Assembly: GCA_023450835.1 (NCBI GenBank)
Contig: JAEXGM010000112.1
Coordinates: 1 to 23,688 of the forward strand
Reading direction: 5' to 3'
Source: Bacillota bacterium
GTDB taxonomy: Bacteria > Bacillota > Clostridia > Lachnospirales > Lachnospiraceae
DNA length: 23,688 bases
The notes under the pieces are model-generated. The model saw only the letters and a list, made by a program, of their open reading frames with translations, did not search any database and was not told where the DNA came from. Shown in pieces: positions 1 through 7,909 of the stretch. The first letter of the stretch is position 1. The number at the start of each line of letters is the position of its first letter. The position numbers and the translations under genes were made by a program.

Positions 1-1146
1 GCTACCGGAAAAACCCTGGACACGATAGTGGTATATCCCACAGCCCCTCAGAATAAGGTGGAAGAGGCGAAAGCTACCGTTAAGAAGCTTATTCAGAAGT
101 ATGGAATTACTCTGATATCCGTAGGAAACGGGACTGCCTCCAGAGAATCCGAACTGATAATAGCGGACATGTTAAAGGAATACCATGGTAAGGTGCAATA
201 CATTATTGTAAATGAAGCAGGTGCCTCCGTTTATTCCGCCAGTAAGCTGGCAACAGAAGAATTTCCGAACTTTGACGTAGGTCAGAGAAGTGCTGTATCT
301 ATTGCCAGAAGGCTCCAGGACCCATTGGCTGAACTTGTTAAGATTGACCCCAAGGCAATCGGCGTAGGACAATACCAGCATGACATGAACCAGAAGAAGC
401 TTTCGGACGCCTTATCCGGTGTGGTAGAAGATTGTGTAAATAAAGTCGGAGTGGATTTAAACACCGCCTCTGCCTCCCTCTTGGAATATATCTCAGGTAT
501 CACAAAGGCCATAGCTAAGAATATCGTATCCCACAGAGAAGAGAACGGACCTTTTACAGACCGTAAGCAGCTCTTAAAGGTAGCAAAGCTTGGCCCTAAG
601 GCATATGAACAGTGCGCCGGATTCCTTCGAATATTGGAGGGCAGTAACCCCTTAGATAGTACCAGCGTACATCCGGAATCCTATGAAGCCGCTTATAAGT
701 TGCTGGAGAAGTTGAACTTCTCAGCTGCGGACATCCGTGGAGGAAAACTTTTCGGTCTCTCCAAAATGGTACAGGACAAGAAAGCCATAGCGGCAGAATT
801 GTCAGTGGGTGAGATTACCCTCACGGATATTCTCAAGGAACTTGAGAAACCTGGCAGGGACCCCAGAGAAGAGATGCCAAAGCCTATTTTAAGAACAGAT
901 GTCCTTGAGATGAAAGACCTGACAGAAGGACTGATCTTAAAGGGTACGGTACGTAATGTGATAGATTTTGGAGCCTTTGTAGATATTGGCGTTCATCAGG
1001 ATGGTCTTGTGCACATATCGGAGCTTAGCAGTAAGAAATTCGTAAAGCATCCTTTAGACGTGGTAAGCGTAGGAGATATCGTAGATGTCAAAGTTATGAA
1101 AGTAGACTTATCTAAGAAGCGCATTCAGCTTACAATGAAACTCTAG
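1..1146 (+). CDS. tex: Tex-family RNA-binding transcriptional accessory protein, 3' part
   Basis: The reading frame is open from base 1, so only the C-terminal part (about 381 residues) of a protein usually 700 or more residues long is present. The GTG at 28 is internal, not a start. In order one sees the end of the YqgF/RNase H-like domain (TLDTIVVYPTAPQNK through the VNEAGASVYSAS stretch), a helix-hairpin-helix region (DLNTASASLLEYISGI, then GPFTDRKQLLKVAKLGPKAY), and a C-terminal S1 domain (GTVRNVIDFGAFVDIGVHQDGLVHISEL). This order is diagnostic of Tex, a cytoplasmic nucleic-acid-binding factor linked to transcription and RNA handling. It is followed by a strong hairpin, so it probably ends its own transcription unit and is unrelated in function to the polysaccharide genes downstream. 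Confidence 0.95.
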   Translation, partial: ATGKTLDTIVVYPTAPQNKVEEAKATVKKLIQKYGITLISVGNGTASRESELIIADMLKEYHGKVQYIIVNEAGASVYSASKLATEEFPNFDVGQRSAVSIARRLQDPLAELVKIDPKAIGVGQYQHDMNQKKLSDALSGVVEDCVNKVGVDLNTASASLLEYISGITKAIAKNIVSHREENGPFTDRKQLLKVAKLGPKAYEQCAGFLRILEGSNPLDSTSVHPESYEAAYKLLEKLNFSAADIRGGKLFGLSKMVQDKKAIAAELSVGEITLTDILKELEKPGRDPREEMPKPILRTDVLEMKDLTEGLILKGTVRNVIDFGAFVDIGVHQDGLVHISELSSKKFVKHPLDVVSVGDIVDVKVMKVDLSKKRIQLTMKL

Positions 1147-1281
1147 AGTATTAATATAAGATGAGGGTCTGACGGTAAAAGGAGTAATGCCTCAACTGTA
1201 ATTTATTCAGGCAGAATAACTATAAATGTGTAAGCAACAGCCATTATTATAAATTTTCCCTCATACATCAGCAAAATAAGC

Positions 1282-1340
1282 AGCAGCCCTGTTATTTTTT
1301 AGACTTTATAAGTCAGAAAAGTAGCAGGGCTGCTTTACTT
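1282..1340 (+). terminator. Long hairpin, probable terminator after tex
   Basis: The arms AGCAGCCCTG (1282-1291) and CAGGGCTGCT (1325-1334) pair perfectly. The interior continues as a mostly paired AT-rich stem closed by GACTT/AAGTC around a TAT loop, so almost the whole 53-nt stretch folds on itself with a single A-A mismatch and a few G-U pairs. A short T-rich tail (TTTACTTT) follows. It lies 136 nt after the tex stop, so an unseen small RNA ending here is also possible. Confidence 0.6.
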
Positions 1341-1469
1341 TGTCAACGGTAAATGGCAGAAAGGGCTGAAATTGATAAAGGAAAAGCAGTTGCTGTAAAA
1401 TGCCTGACATTGGGAACTTTTATTGGAAAATACTGCGATGAAAAGATAGAGGGAAATATACTTTGCAAC

Positions 1470-1498
1470 TTGTGCAATGAAAAAGTGTGTTTTATAAT
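1470..1498 (+). promoter_or_regulatory. Candidate sigma-A-type promoter of the polysaccharide operon
   Basis: TTGTGC (1470-1475), a 17-nt spacer and a perfect TATAAT (1493-1498) precede the first gene of the operon by about 55 nt. The -35 is only a partial match, so this rests mainly on the -10 box, the spacing and the position. Confidence 0.45.
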
Positions 1499-1552
1499 CT
1501 TAGAAGCTGGTAAATATTTACTTATACAAAAGAATAGAAAGGAGGAAATCTA

Positions 1553-2233
1553 TTGAAGAGGCTTAAGAACCTGATAATACCTATTCTATGTGTATTGGTA
1601 CTGCTGATCTTTGCCGGGGAGCCTTTAAGAGAGGCAAATGCAAAAAGTCTGAGTCAGACAGTAGAAACTATAAGCACGGATAATAGTCTGAGCGGAAGAA
1701 TAAACCAACAGGAGAGCAATATTTTAAATACCCTTACCGATAATATTAGTTTTGCCGGATTACCCGGAAAGGGGAGTAAGAACGAAGGAAAGTCAGAGTA
1801 TGAGAATTTTTTAATTCAATATCTTAGTATGAATCATGTGAACCTGAGTGAGAATACATTGGCATTGGTAGACTCAAGGATGAACGAACTCAATTACCTG
1901 CTTCAGATGGAAAAGAAAGCGAAGGTAAGCGAACTCTCCACAGACAGTAAGGAGATTGCAGTGGGCCTTACCAAAGATATCTTTTCTGCCTGCGGGCTGG
2001 CAGCAGGTTTTAATCCGTCAGGAGACTTAATCAGTTTATCCGACAAGACCGGTAATCTGACCCTGGCAGATACGAATTCTTACAAACAGAGTATAAATTC
2101 AGGTATTTTATTGCTGGTTATTTCAATTGTGGGAATCCTTCAGGTGGTCTGCTATATCCTGTCGAGAAAATCACGAATAATGATAAAGGATGTGAAATAC
2201 AATGGCTTTCATAAAGAAGAATATGCCCGGTAG
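1553..2233 (+). CDS. Membrane-anchored extracytoplasmic protein of unknown function
   Basis: I do not recognise a family. The TTG start at 1553 is chosen because AAAGGAGG (1538-1545) sits 7 nt upstream. The 226-residue product begins with a basic N-terminus and hydrophobic stretch (residues about 5-21) followed by a region ending EANA, which resembles an export signal. A mostly polar, helical-looking middle (about 31-180) follows, then a second hydrophobic segment (about 184-204, LLLVISIVGILQVVCYI) and a short basic cytoplasmic tail. It is the first gene of the polysaccharide operon, and its 3' end overlaps the sugar transferase start by 32 nt, suggesting coupled translation. A role in the envelope assembly machinery is inferred from position only. 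Confidence 0.75.
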   Translation: MKRLKNLIIPILCVLVLLIFAGEPLREANAKSLSQTVETISTDNSLSGRINQQESNILNTLTDNISFAGLPGKGSKNEGKSEYENFLIQYLSMNHVNLSENTLALVDSRMNELNYLLQMEKKAKVSELSTDSKEIAVGLTKDIFSACGLAAGFNPSGDLISLSDKTGNLTLADTNSYKQSINSGILLLVISIVGILQVVCYILSRKSRIMIKDVKYNGFHKEEYAR

Positions 2234-3620
2234 ATACCTGTTATTAGTCGATTGTATCTGTATTGTAATATCCTATGTACTGGCAGCCTGCATTCGTTAC
2301 AGCCTGGTTATCAGATACTGGTATTATAATACTTTCGATTGGGCACTCATATTTACCATTCTTTTATACAGCGGAGTTTTTATTGCTGTAAATCCCTATA
2401 GGGGATTTTCAAAAAGAGGTTTTTTTGATGAGCTGGCCAATGTTTGTAAATTGAACCTGGTATTATCTCTTTCCATCACTGCATTTTTGTTTTTGACTCA
2501 GGAGGGAGCCGCCTTTTCCAGGCTGTTTTTTCTTCTGTTCATTATACTGAATGTACTGATAACCTACACTTCCCGTCTGTATTTTAAGTGGCTGCTTTTA
2601 GGCGTATATAAAAAGAGCAGTTCAAACAGTAAGATTATGATTATTACAACATCCGGCCAGGCAGCAGATATATTACAGCGCATCAGCAGTGAGAACACCT
2701 GGGAATATGTTGTTACATATCTGACAATTGCAGATATGGACCTGACAGGGAAATGGTTTCACGGCGTGCCGATAAAGGCAAATGAAAGCAATATGTTTGA
2801 GGTTGCAAGGAAAGAAGTACTGGATGGAGTATTTATCCATCTTCCCAGTGATTATGCAGAAACCACCAAATTGGAGAATATGATTGAACAGTTTAAGAAC
2901 ATGGGTATTGATGTAAGTCTGAGCATACACACTTTTGGGCTTAAGCTTTCGGAACAGACTATTCAGAATATGAGCGGGTATCATGTTTTGACCTTCAGTA
3001 ATAAGGTCTTTAATGAATATCATTTACATATTAAAAGAATTATGGATATTTTAGGCGGTCTGGTCGGCTGTATTTTAACCCTTCTTCTGGGAGTCTTTAT
3101 TGCTCCTGCCATTGTTCTTGAGTCACCGGGACCGGTATTTTTCTCTCAAACACGGGTGGGAAAGAATGGAAGGCGGTTTAAAATATATAAATTCCGCTCT
3201 ATGTGTGCGGAGGCGGAAGAAAAAAAGGCAGGACTGTTAGCACAGAATGAGGTCTCGGGTCAGATGTTTAAGATAACCAATGACCCCCGGGTCACAAAAG
3301 TAGGAAATCTTTTAAGAAAGACCAGTCTGGATGAATTTCCCCAGTTTTTTAATGTTTTAAAAGGGGACATGAGTCTGGTAGGAACAAGACCTCCGACAGA
3401 AGAAGAATTCCTTTGTTATGAAGGAAGGCATAAAAGAAGACTCGCCCTGAACTGTGGATTAACAGGACTTTGGCAGGTAAGCGGCAGAAGTGATATAAGA
3501 GATTTTGAAGATGTTGTGAATCTGGATTTAAAATATATTGATAACTGGTCTCTTCGTATGGATATAAAGATAATTCTAAAGACCATCTATGTGGTATTGT
3601 TCGCAAGAGGATCAAGATAG
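2202..3620 (+). CDS. Polyprenyl-phosphate sugar-1-phosphate transferase (exopolysaccharide priming enzyme)
   Basis: This is a 472-residue polyisoprenyl-phosphate hexose-1-phosphate transferase. The family starts repeat-unit synthesis by moving a sugar-1-phosphate from a nucleotide sugar to undecaprenyl phosphate at the inner face of the membrane. Four hydrophobic segments lie within residues 12-135, then a soluble Rossmann-like region (about 144-255), then a fifth hydrophobic segment (about 279-300) leading into the catalytic bacterial sugar transferase domain. Diagnostic motifs are SPGPVFFSQTRVGKNGR, FKIYKFRSM, DPRVTKVGNLLRKTSLDE, FPQFFNVLKGDMSLVGTRPP and GLTGLWQVSGRS. The ATG at 2202 has AAAGGA 11 nt upstream; the in-frame ATG at 2223 is an alternative. 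Which sugar is used cannot be told. It is the only glycan-forming transferase in this locus. Confidence 0.93.
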   Translation: MAFIKKNMPGRYLLLVDCICIVISYVLAACIRYSLVIRYWYYNTFDWALIFTILLYSGVFIAVNPYRGFSKRGFFDELANVCKLNLVLSLSITAFLFLTQEGAAFSRLFFLLFIILNVLITYTSRLYFKWLLLGVYKKSSSNSKIMIITTSGQAADILQRISSENTWEYVVTYLTIADMDLTGKWFHGVPIKANESNMFEVARKEVLDGVFIHLPSDYAETTKLENMIEQFKNMGIDVSLSIHTFGLKLSEQTIQNMSGYHVLTFSNKVFNEYHLHIKRIMDILGGLVGCILTLLLGVFIAPAIVLESPGPVFFSQTRVGKNGRRFKIYKFRSMCAEAEEKKAGLLAQNEVSGQMFKITNDPRVTKVGNLLRKTSLDEFPQFFNVLKGDMSLVGTRPPTEEEFLCYEGRHKRRLALNCGLTGLWQVSGRSDIRDFEDVVNLDLKYIDNWSLRMDIKIILKTIYVVLFARGSR

Positions 3621-3634
3621 CGGGAGGAAATAGC

Positions 3635-4381
3635 TTGGAGCGGCTTATAGACATTCACTGCCACATACTTCCGGCAGTGGATAACGGGTCTGTCAGTATG
3701 GACCAGACAAGAAGAATGTTAAATATTGCTTATGAGGAGGGTATTACATATATCATAGCTACACCTCACTACGGAGCGGGCTGTATTAATTCGGGAAACT
3801 CAGAGTTGGAAGCTAAGCTGCATATGGTGCAAAAGGCTGCAAAAGAAATAGACCCGGAATTTCAGATTGAACTTGGGAATGAACTGTTTTACAGCCAGGA
3901 TATTGTTGAACATCTTCGAAAAGGAAAGGCTAAAACGTTAGCCGGTACCAGGTATTGCCTGGTTAAATTTTTAAAGGATGAGGAATACGGCTATATGAAA
4001 TCGGGGCTTCACAGCCTGTTAATACAGGGGTATTATCCGGTGCTGTCCCATGTGGAAAGCTATAGGTGCCTGTATGAGAATTATGATGGGATTGCAGAGC
4101 TGATTAATCTGGGAGTTTATATGCAGATGAATATCAGAAGTTTAACCGGAAGTATTCTTGACCCCGGCGCCAGATTTGCAAGGCATCTAATGGCCAATGG
4201 TATGGTACACCTGTTAGGGACAGGTTATAGCTCGGACTTTATAAAGCCGCCTGGAATGAAAAAGGGGCTTTATTTTATCAGCAGGTATTATGGGGAGGAA
4301 AGAAAGAAGAACCTGCTGGAAAATACGGCAAGACTTTTACGAAATGAAAAGATAGAGCGGAAGCTGTTTCATTATGTTTAA
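3635..4381 (+). CDS. CpsB/YwqE-like PHP-domain protein, catalytic site degenerate
   Basis: The 248-residue product belongs to the PHP-type tyrosine phosphatase family that dephosphorylates BY-kinases. The TTG start at 3635 has GGGAGG a few bases upstream. The fold signatures DIHCH (6-10), TPH (43-45), NE (82-83) and HVE (139-141) remain. It aligns without gaps through residue 206 to the intact paralogue at 6614-7339, and that alignment shows losses at conserved catalytic positions: the second D of DDG is N17, the E of LVEF is K111, the R of HVERY is S142, and the TDSH motif reads TGYS, so D197 and H199 are G and S, with R204 changed to K. It is therefore probably not an active phosphatase and may bind or regulate the kinase instead. 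The frame is intact, so it is not an obvious pseudogene. Confidence 0.88.
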   Translation: MERLIDIHCHILPAVDNGSVSMDQTRRMLNIAYEEGITYIIATPHYGAGCINSGNSELEAKLHMVQKAAKEIDPEFQIELGNELFYSQDIVEHLRKGKAKTLAGTRYCLVKFLKDEEYGYMKSGLHSLLIQGYYPVLSHVESYRCLYENYDGIAELINLGVYMQMNIRSLTGSILDPGARFARHLMANGMVHLLGTGYSSDFIKPPGMKKGLYFISRYYGEERKKNLLENTARLLRNEKIERKLFHYV

Positions 4382-4434
4382 CTGCAGGCAATAAAAAAGG
4401 ATTATACGGATTGATACAGAAAGCGAGGGCATTC

Positions 4435-5208
4435 ATGGAACTGGAAAAAACAGAAGAGATTGAAATTGATATCAAGGAAATAATCTATGCATTGCTGGAT
4501 AAGATATGGATTCTATTTTATGCGGCGATTATATGTGCACTGCTTGGAGGCATTGCGACGAAATTATTGGTTACACCGGTCTACTCCTCTACTACAAAAC
4601 TTTATGTAATTAACAGGCAGGACCCGGATAAGACCATAACCAGCACAGATTTGTCGGCAGGAAGCCTTTTAATAAAGGACTTTGAAATACTGGTCACCAG
4701 CAGGCCCATATTAGAACAGGTGATACATGATTTAGACCTTAAGGTCAGCCAGGATGAGTTAGTAAAGGAAATATCCATTAACATACCGGAAGAAACAAGG
4801 ATACTTGAGATAACCGTAAAGAATAAGGACCCGTTTATGGCGAAGAAACTTGCGGATAAACTGGCAGATGTTTCTGCAGAGCAGATGATAAGTGTAATGG
4901 ATATTGAGAAAGTGAATGTTGTTGAGAGAGGACGTATTCCAACCTCTCCGACAGATAACAGCTTTAAGAAAAATATCATGTTTGGAGGAATATTCGGGCT
5001 GGGAGCATCTATGGTGTTAATCATCTTCCTGTATCTTAGCAATGATCATATAAAGACCAATGAAGATATTGAGAAATTCTTAAAAGTAGTTCCGCTGGCA
5101 GAAATTCCTTTGGAAGAGGATATTTTGAATACCAGAAGAGTCAGGGCGCAGTTAAAGAGAGCATACAAAAAAGGATACAAAGGAGGACTTAAAAATGCAG
5201 TCAGTTAA
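4435..5208 (+). CDS. Wzz/CpsC-like chain-length determinant and BY-kinase activator
   Basis: The 257-residue protein has the Wzz architecture: a short cytoplasmic N-terminus, a membrane segment (about 23-45, WILFYAAIICALLGG), an extracytoplasmic domain starting VTPVYSSTTKLYV and containing TSRPILEQV, a second membrane segment (about 182-205), and a cytoplasmic tail. In Gram-positive bacteria such proteins (CpsC, CapA, YwqC) activate a separate BY-kinase and control polymer length. The frame is open from a TTG at 4411, but I prefer the ATG at 4435, preceded by GCGAGGG. Its last 14 nt overlap the kinase gene, the usual arrangement for this pair. Confidence 0.92.
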   Translation: MELEKTEEIEIDIKEIIYALLDKIWILFYAAIICALLGGIATKLLVTPVYSSTTKLYVINRQDPDKTITSTDLSAGSLLIKDFEILVTSRPILEQVIHDLDLKVSQDELVKEISINIPEETRILEITVKNKDPFMAKKLADKLADVSAEQMISVMDIEKVNVVERGRIPTSPTDNSFKKNIMFGGIFGLGASMVLIIFLYLSNDHIKTNEDIEKFLKVVPLAEIPLEEDILNTRRVRAQLKRAYKKGYKGGLKNAVS

Positions 5209-5896
5209 TATTGAACTGGAAGCAAGCCTGGATTTCAGAAGCTATGAAGCCTATAACACCTTAAGAACTAATATTCAGTTCTGCGGCAGAGATGTGCAAA
5301 CTATCTGTATCACAAGCTGTACCCCGGGAGAAGGAAAGTCTACCGTGTCTGTACGCCTGGCTGCCTCCCTTGCAGAAACCGGTAAAAAAGTTTTGTTTAT
5401 TGATGCGGATTTAAGAAAATCAGTATTAATTAAACGGCTGAAAATTAATCAGTCCGTTATAGGTCTGTCACAATTCTTGTCAGGTATGAATACATCGGAG
5501 GAAGTTATCTATAAAAGTAATATAGAAGGTCTTGATATCATTTTCACCGGCCCGATGCCGCCGAATCCGTCAGACTTACTCAGCAATAAATATTTTAAGG
5601 GATTGCTGCAAAGCCAGCGGGAGGTCTATGACTATATCATCATTGATACGCCGCCTTTAGGGCTGGTGATAGACGGAGCAAATGTGGCGGAAAACTGTGA
5701 CGGCGCGGTGGTGGTAATACAGGCAGATGCCAACAGCTATAAATTCGTTCAGAAGATTATCAAGCAATTGGAGAAGAGCAACTGCCGTGTCTTAGGTGCG
5801 GTGCTGAATAAGGTAGAAACAAGGCGTCAAGCCAGATATTACGGCAGGAACTATAAACAGTATTATGGTACGGCTTACGCTTCTGCGGATGTATAA
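5195..5896 (+). CDS. CpsD/CapB-like bacterial tyrosine kinase (BY-kinase)
   Basis: This 233-residue cytoplasmic P-loop kinase carries all BY-kinase hallmarks: Walker A CTPGEGKST (42-50), Walker A' VLFIDADLRKS (66-76), Walker B YIIIDTPP (147-154) and a C-terminal tyrosine cluster with six Tyr in RYYGRNYKQYYGTAY. Family members autophosphorylate this cluster when activated by the cytoplasmic tail of their CpsC partner, here encoded immediately upstream with a 14-nt overlap. The start is well fixed by AAAGGAGG ahead of the ATG at 5195. It is the only BY-kinase in the window although there are two CpsC-like and two CpsB-like genes. Confidence 0.95.
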   Translation: MQSVNIELEASLDFRSYEAYNTLRTNIQFCGRDVQTICITSCTPGEGKSTVSVRLAASLAETGKKVLFIDADLRKSVLIKRLKINQSVIGLSQFLSGMNTSEEVIYKSNIEGLDIIFTGPMPPNPSDLLSNKYFKGLLQSQREVYDYIIIDTPPLGLVIDGANVAENCDGAVVVIQADANSYKFVQKIIKQLEKSNCRVLGAVLNKVETRRQARYYGRNYKQYYGTAYASADV

Positions 5897-5936
5897 AGCT
5901 GATTACTAAAATTATCATGAATCTATAGGAGAACCT

Positions 5937-6578
5937 ATGAAGAAATTTATAATACTGGCAGGAATAGTAACCGCAATGCTCTTTTGTGCTCTTATTTATA
6001 TTGTGGTAGGAGAAGATAAAACAGCTCCGGTAATTATGCAGGATAACAAGAATCTGGTTTATAAAGACGGAGAAGATGATAATTCACTGCTAAACGGTAT
6101 AAGAGCGGAAGATGATACAGATGGTGACGTAACTTCAACAATTATTATAGGAGATATAGTGACCATGCCGGATAAAGAAGCAGCTAAGATTACCTATCTT
6201 GCAAAGGATAACAGCAATAATGTAGGGGAGCTGGAAGTTGTCGTACCCTTTGAACCAGGCATGGCAAATAATAGTACGACGGAAGTGACCTCTCCGGCGG
6301 AAGCGGCGGATGGACCGGCAAAAGAAGAACAGCAGCCGGTAATAAGTTTAACAGCAAAGGAAGCGGAGCTGAAAACAGGAGAAGAATTTCATCCGGAAAA
6401 GTATATAAAGGACATAAAGGATGACAAGGATTCGATACAGACATTGCTTCAGAATATTACGGTAACGGGAGATTATGATACCGGTAAAAGCGGAACTTAC
6501 GTATTGCTAATAACCACCAGGGACAGTGAAGGCAATAAATCAGAGGGAGTGACACTGATCTTAAATGTAAAATCCTAA
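5937..6578 (+). CDS. Membrane-anchored protein with Ig-like (DUF5011-type) repeats
   Basis: The 213-residue product starts with a signal-anchor (MKKFIILAGIVTAMLFCALI). Residues about 30-103 form one beta-rich domain (APVIMQDNK, DDTDGDVT, ITYLAKDNSNNVGE) that resembles bacterial Ig-like DUF5011 domains, in which a D-x-D-G-D segment and a closing AxDxxGN-type strand are typical. A Ser/Thr/Pro/Glu-rich linker (about 104-132) leads to a second, more divergent copy ending LLITTRDSEGNKSEGV. It has no catalytic motif and no LPXTG sorting signal, so it is probably held at the outer membrane face by its N-terminal anchor. Lying between the kinase and the second phosphatase gene, it may sense or hold envelope polymer; this is inference. 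The start is supported by AGGAG upstream. Confidence 0.72.
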   Translation: MKKFIILAGIVTAMLFCALIYIVVGEDKTAPVIMQDNKNLVYKDGEDDNSLLNGIRAEDDTDGDVTSTIIIGDIVTMPDKEAAKITYLAKDNSNNVGELEVVVPFEPGMANNSTTEVTSPAEAADGPAKEEQQPVISLTAKEAELKTGEEFHPEKYIKDIKDDKDSIQTLLQNITVTGDYDTGKSGTYVLLITTRDSEGNKSEGVTLILNVKS

Positions 6579-6613
6579 CCTTTTAAACCGCACTCTTAGC
6601 CAAAGGAGGAGCC

Positions 6614-7339
6614 ATGGATGGATATATAGATATACATACTCATATTATTCCGAAGGTGGATGACGGTGCAGAAAGCATGGAAACAGCACTTCGTATGCTG
6701 GCTTTGGCATACAGGGAAGGAGTTCGTTCCATGATAGCAACACCCCATGTAACATACAGGAAGAATGAGGACAGATACCGGCAACTAAAGGCTGCCTTTT
6801 TGACCTTGAAAGAAAGAGCGGAACAGGAAATCCCTGACCTGAAGCTCTATTTTGGAAGCGAGATATATTATAGCCAGGATACGGTACACGGCCTTGAAAC
6901 AGGTGAAATACCCACACTTGCCGGCACCAGCTATGTGCTGGTGGAGTTCGCCCCTTCCTGCGAATACCGGTATCTGAAAAGCAGTCTTCAGAATCTTATA
7001 ATGAGCGGCTTTAAGCCGATTGTTGCCCATGTTGAGCGCTATTATAATTTAAATAAAGAAATCGGTATGCTGGAAGAGCTGATTGCAATGGGAGCATATT
7101 TGCAGACCAATGCTATGAGCGTTCTGGGGGAGAATGGCAGAGAATCCAAAAAGGCTGCGAAGAAGTTCTTAAAGAACGGGCTTATACACTTTATAGCCAC
7201 AGATAGTCATAATGAGAGTTCAAGACCGCCGAAGATTGAAAAGTGTCTGACAATGACAGCAAAGCGATACGGTGAAAAATATGCGGCTGAACTGTTCGCG
7301 AATAATGCAAGGAAACTCCTCAATGATCAATATATTTAA
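6614..7339 (+). CDS. CpsB/YwqE-like PHP-domain protein-tyrosine phosphatase, intact
   Basis: This is a 241-residue manganese-dependent PHP phosphatase expected to remove phosphate from the tyrosine cluster of the BY-kinase. All family signature positions are kept: DIHTH (6-10), DDG (16-18), TPH (43-45), SE (82-83), LVEF (109-112), HVERY (139-143), and TDSHNESSRPP (196-206). The ATG at 6614 follows AAAGGAGG. It is a full-length paralogue of the degenerate copy at 3635-4381, with colinear residues and no gaps up to position 206. Its stop overlaps the next gene by 17 nt. Confidence 0.94.
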   Translation: MDGYIDIHTHIIPKVDDGAESMETALRMLALAYREGVRSMIATPHVTYRKNEDRYRQLKAAFLTLKERAEQEIPDLKLYFGSEIYYSQDTVHGLETGEIPTLAGTSYVLVEFAPSCEYRYLKSSLQNLIMSGFKPIVAHVERYYNLNKEIGMLEELIAMGAYLQTNAMSVLGENGRESKKAAKKFLKNGLIHFIATDSHNESSRPPKIEKCLTMTAKRYGEKYAAELFANNARKLLNDQYI

Positions 7340-7901
7340 AGTACTGTTTTACCCTATCTCCGCAGATCTTTATGTTGCCGTTAATACTTATTTGATACCC
7401 TCCGCTCTTCCCGGATTACTGGCCCTTGTAACCTTTGATACTGCCTATCTGCTTCTCTTTCGAAATAGCAGAAAAAGCACCGGGTTGTTTCGCAGGAACA
7501 GTCAGCTTCTTTTATATCTGCTGTTTTTTTATCTGGCATTTGTTTTATACCTGACGGTATTATCAAGGCCGCCGGGCTCCAGAACCGAAGTGGACCTGAT
7601 GCCGTTTGCAACGATATCTGTACGGGCGGCAGGCAATGTTTACGCAGCAGAAAATATTTTGTTATTTATACCTTTTGGGATTCTATACCGCCTCATCCCT
7701 CTTACCGTCAATAGGGCGGGAAAGTGTTTACTGAGCGGCTTTATGCTCAGTGCTGCTATCGAAACTGTTCAATTTATAACCGGAAGAGGTTATTTGCAGA
7801 CGGACGATGTAATTTTAAATGTATTTGGTTGTTTTATTGGATATATTATTGGGAATCAGTTAATAAAATTAACAGACAGCCTTCTGTTACGTTCAGGATA
7901 A
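7323..7901 (+). CDS. VanZ-family membrane protein
   Basis: The ATG at 7323 is chosen over an earlier in-frame ATG at 7272 because it shortens the overlap with the phosphatase gene to 17 nt and has AAGGA upstream. The 192-residue product has about five hydrophobic segments and the VanZ signatures NILLFIPFGIL and SAAIETVQFITGRGYLQTDDVILNVFG. VanZ was named from a teicoplanin-resistance cluster, but most members have no known biochemical role and many sit in envelope polymer loci. A function in lipid-linked polymer handling is plausible here but unproven. Confidence 0.85.
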   Translation: MINIFKVLFYPISADLYVAVNTYLIPSALPGLLALVTFDTAYLLLFRNSRKSTGLFRRNSQLLLYLLFFYLAFVLYLTVLSRPPGSRTEVDLMPFATISVRAAGNVYAAENILLFIPFGILYRLIPLTVNRAGKCLLSGFMLSAAIETVQFITGRGYLQTDDVILNVFGCFIGYIIGNQLIKLTDSLLLRSG

Positions 7902-7909
7902 GGAGCAAT

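Larger units (their letters stand above)
1147..1552. other. 406-nt intergenic region between tex and the polysaccharide operon
   Basis: It contains the hairpin at 1282-1334 and a candidate promoter at 1470-1498. A weak possible closing stem, ATGAGGG (1161-1167) with CCCTCAT (1258-1264), encloses about 90 nt. I see no convincing gene. The frame open from 1353 to 1556 has no ribosome binding site and runs through the candidate promoter. Confidence 0.6.

Noticed and set aside
1353..1556. 67-residue open frame with five cysteines between tex and the polysaccharide operon
   Set aside because: No ribosome binding site, it runs through the candidate operon promoter and into the next gene's start, and the product matches nothing I know.
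7323..7901. Glycopeptide resistance locus suggested by two VanZ-family genes
   Set aside because: No vanHAX or vanRS-like genes are present, and VanZ-family proteins are common outside resistance clusters.
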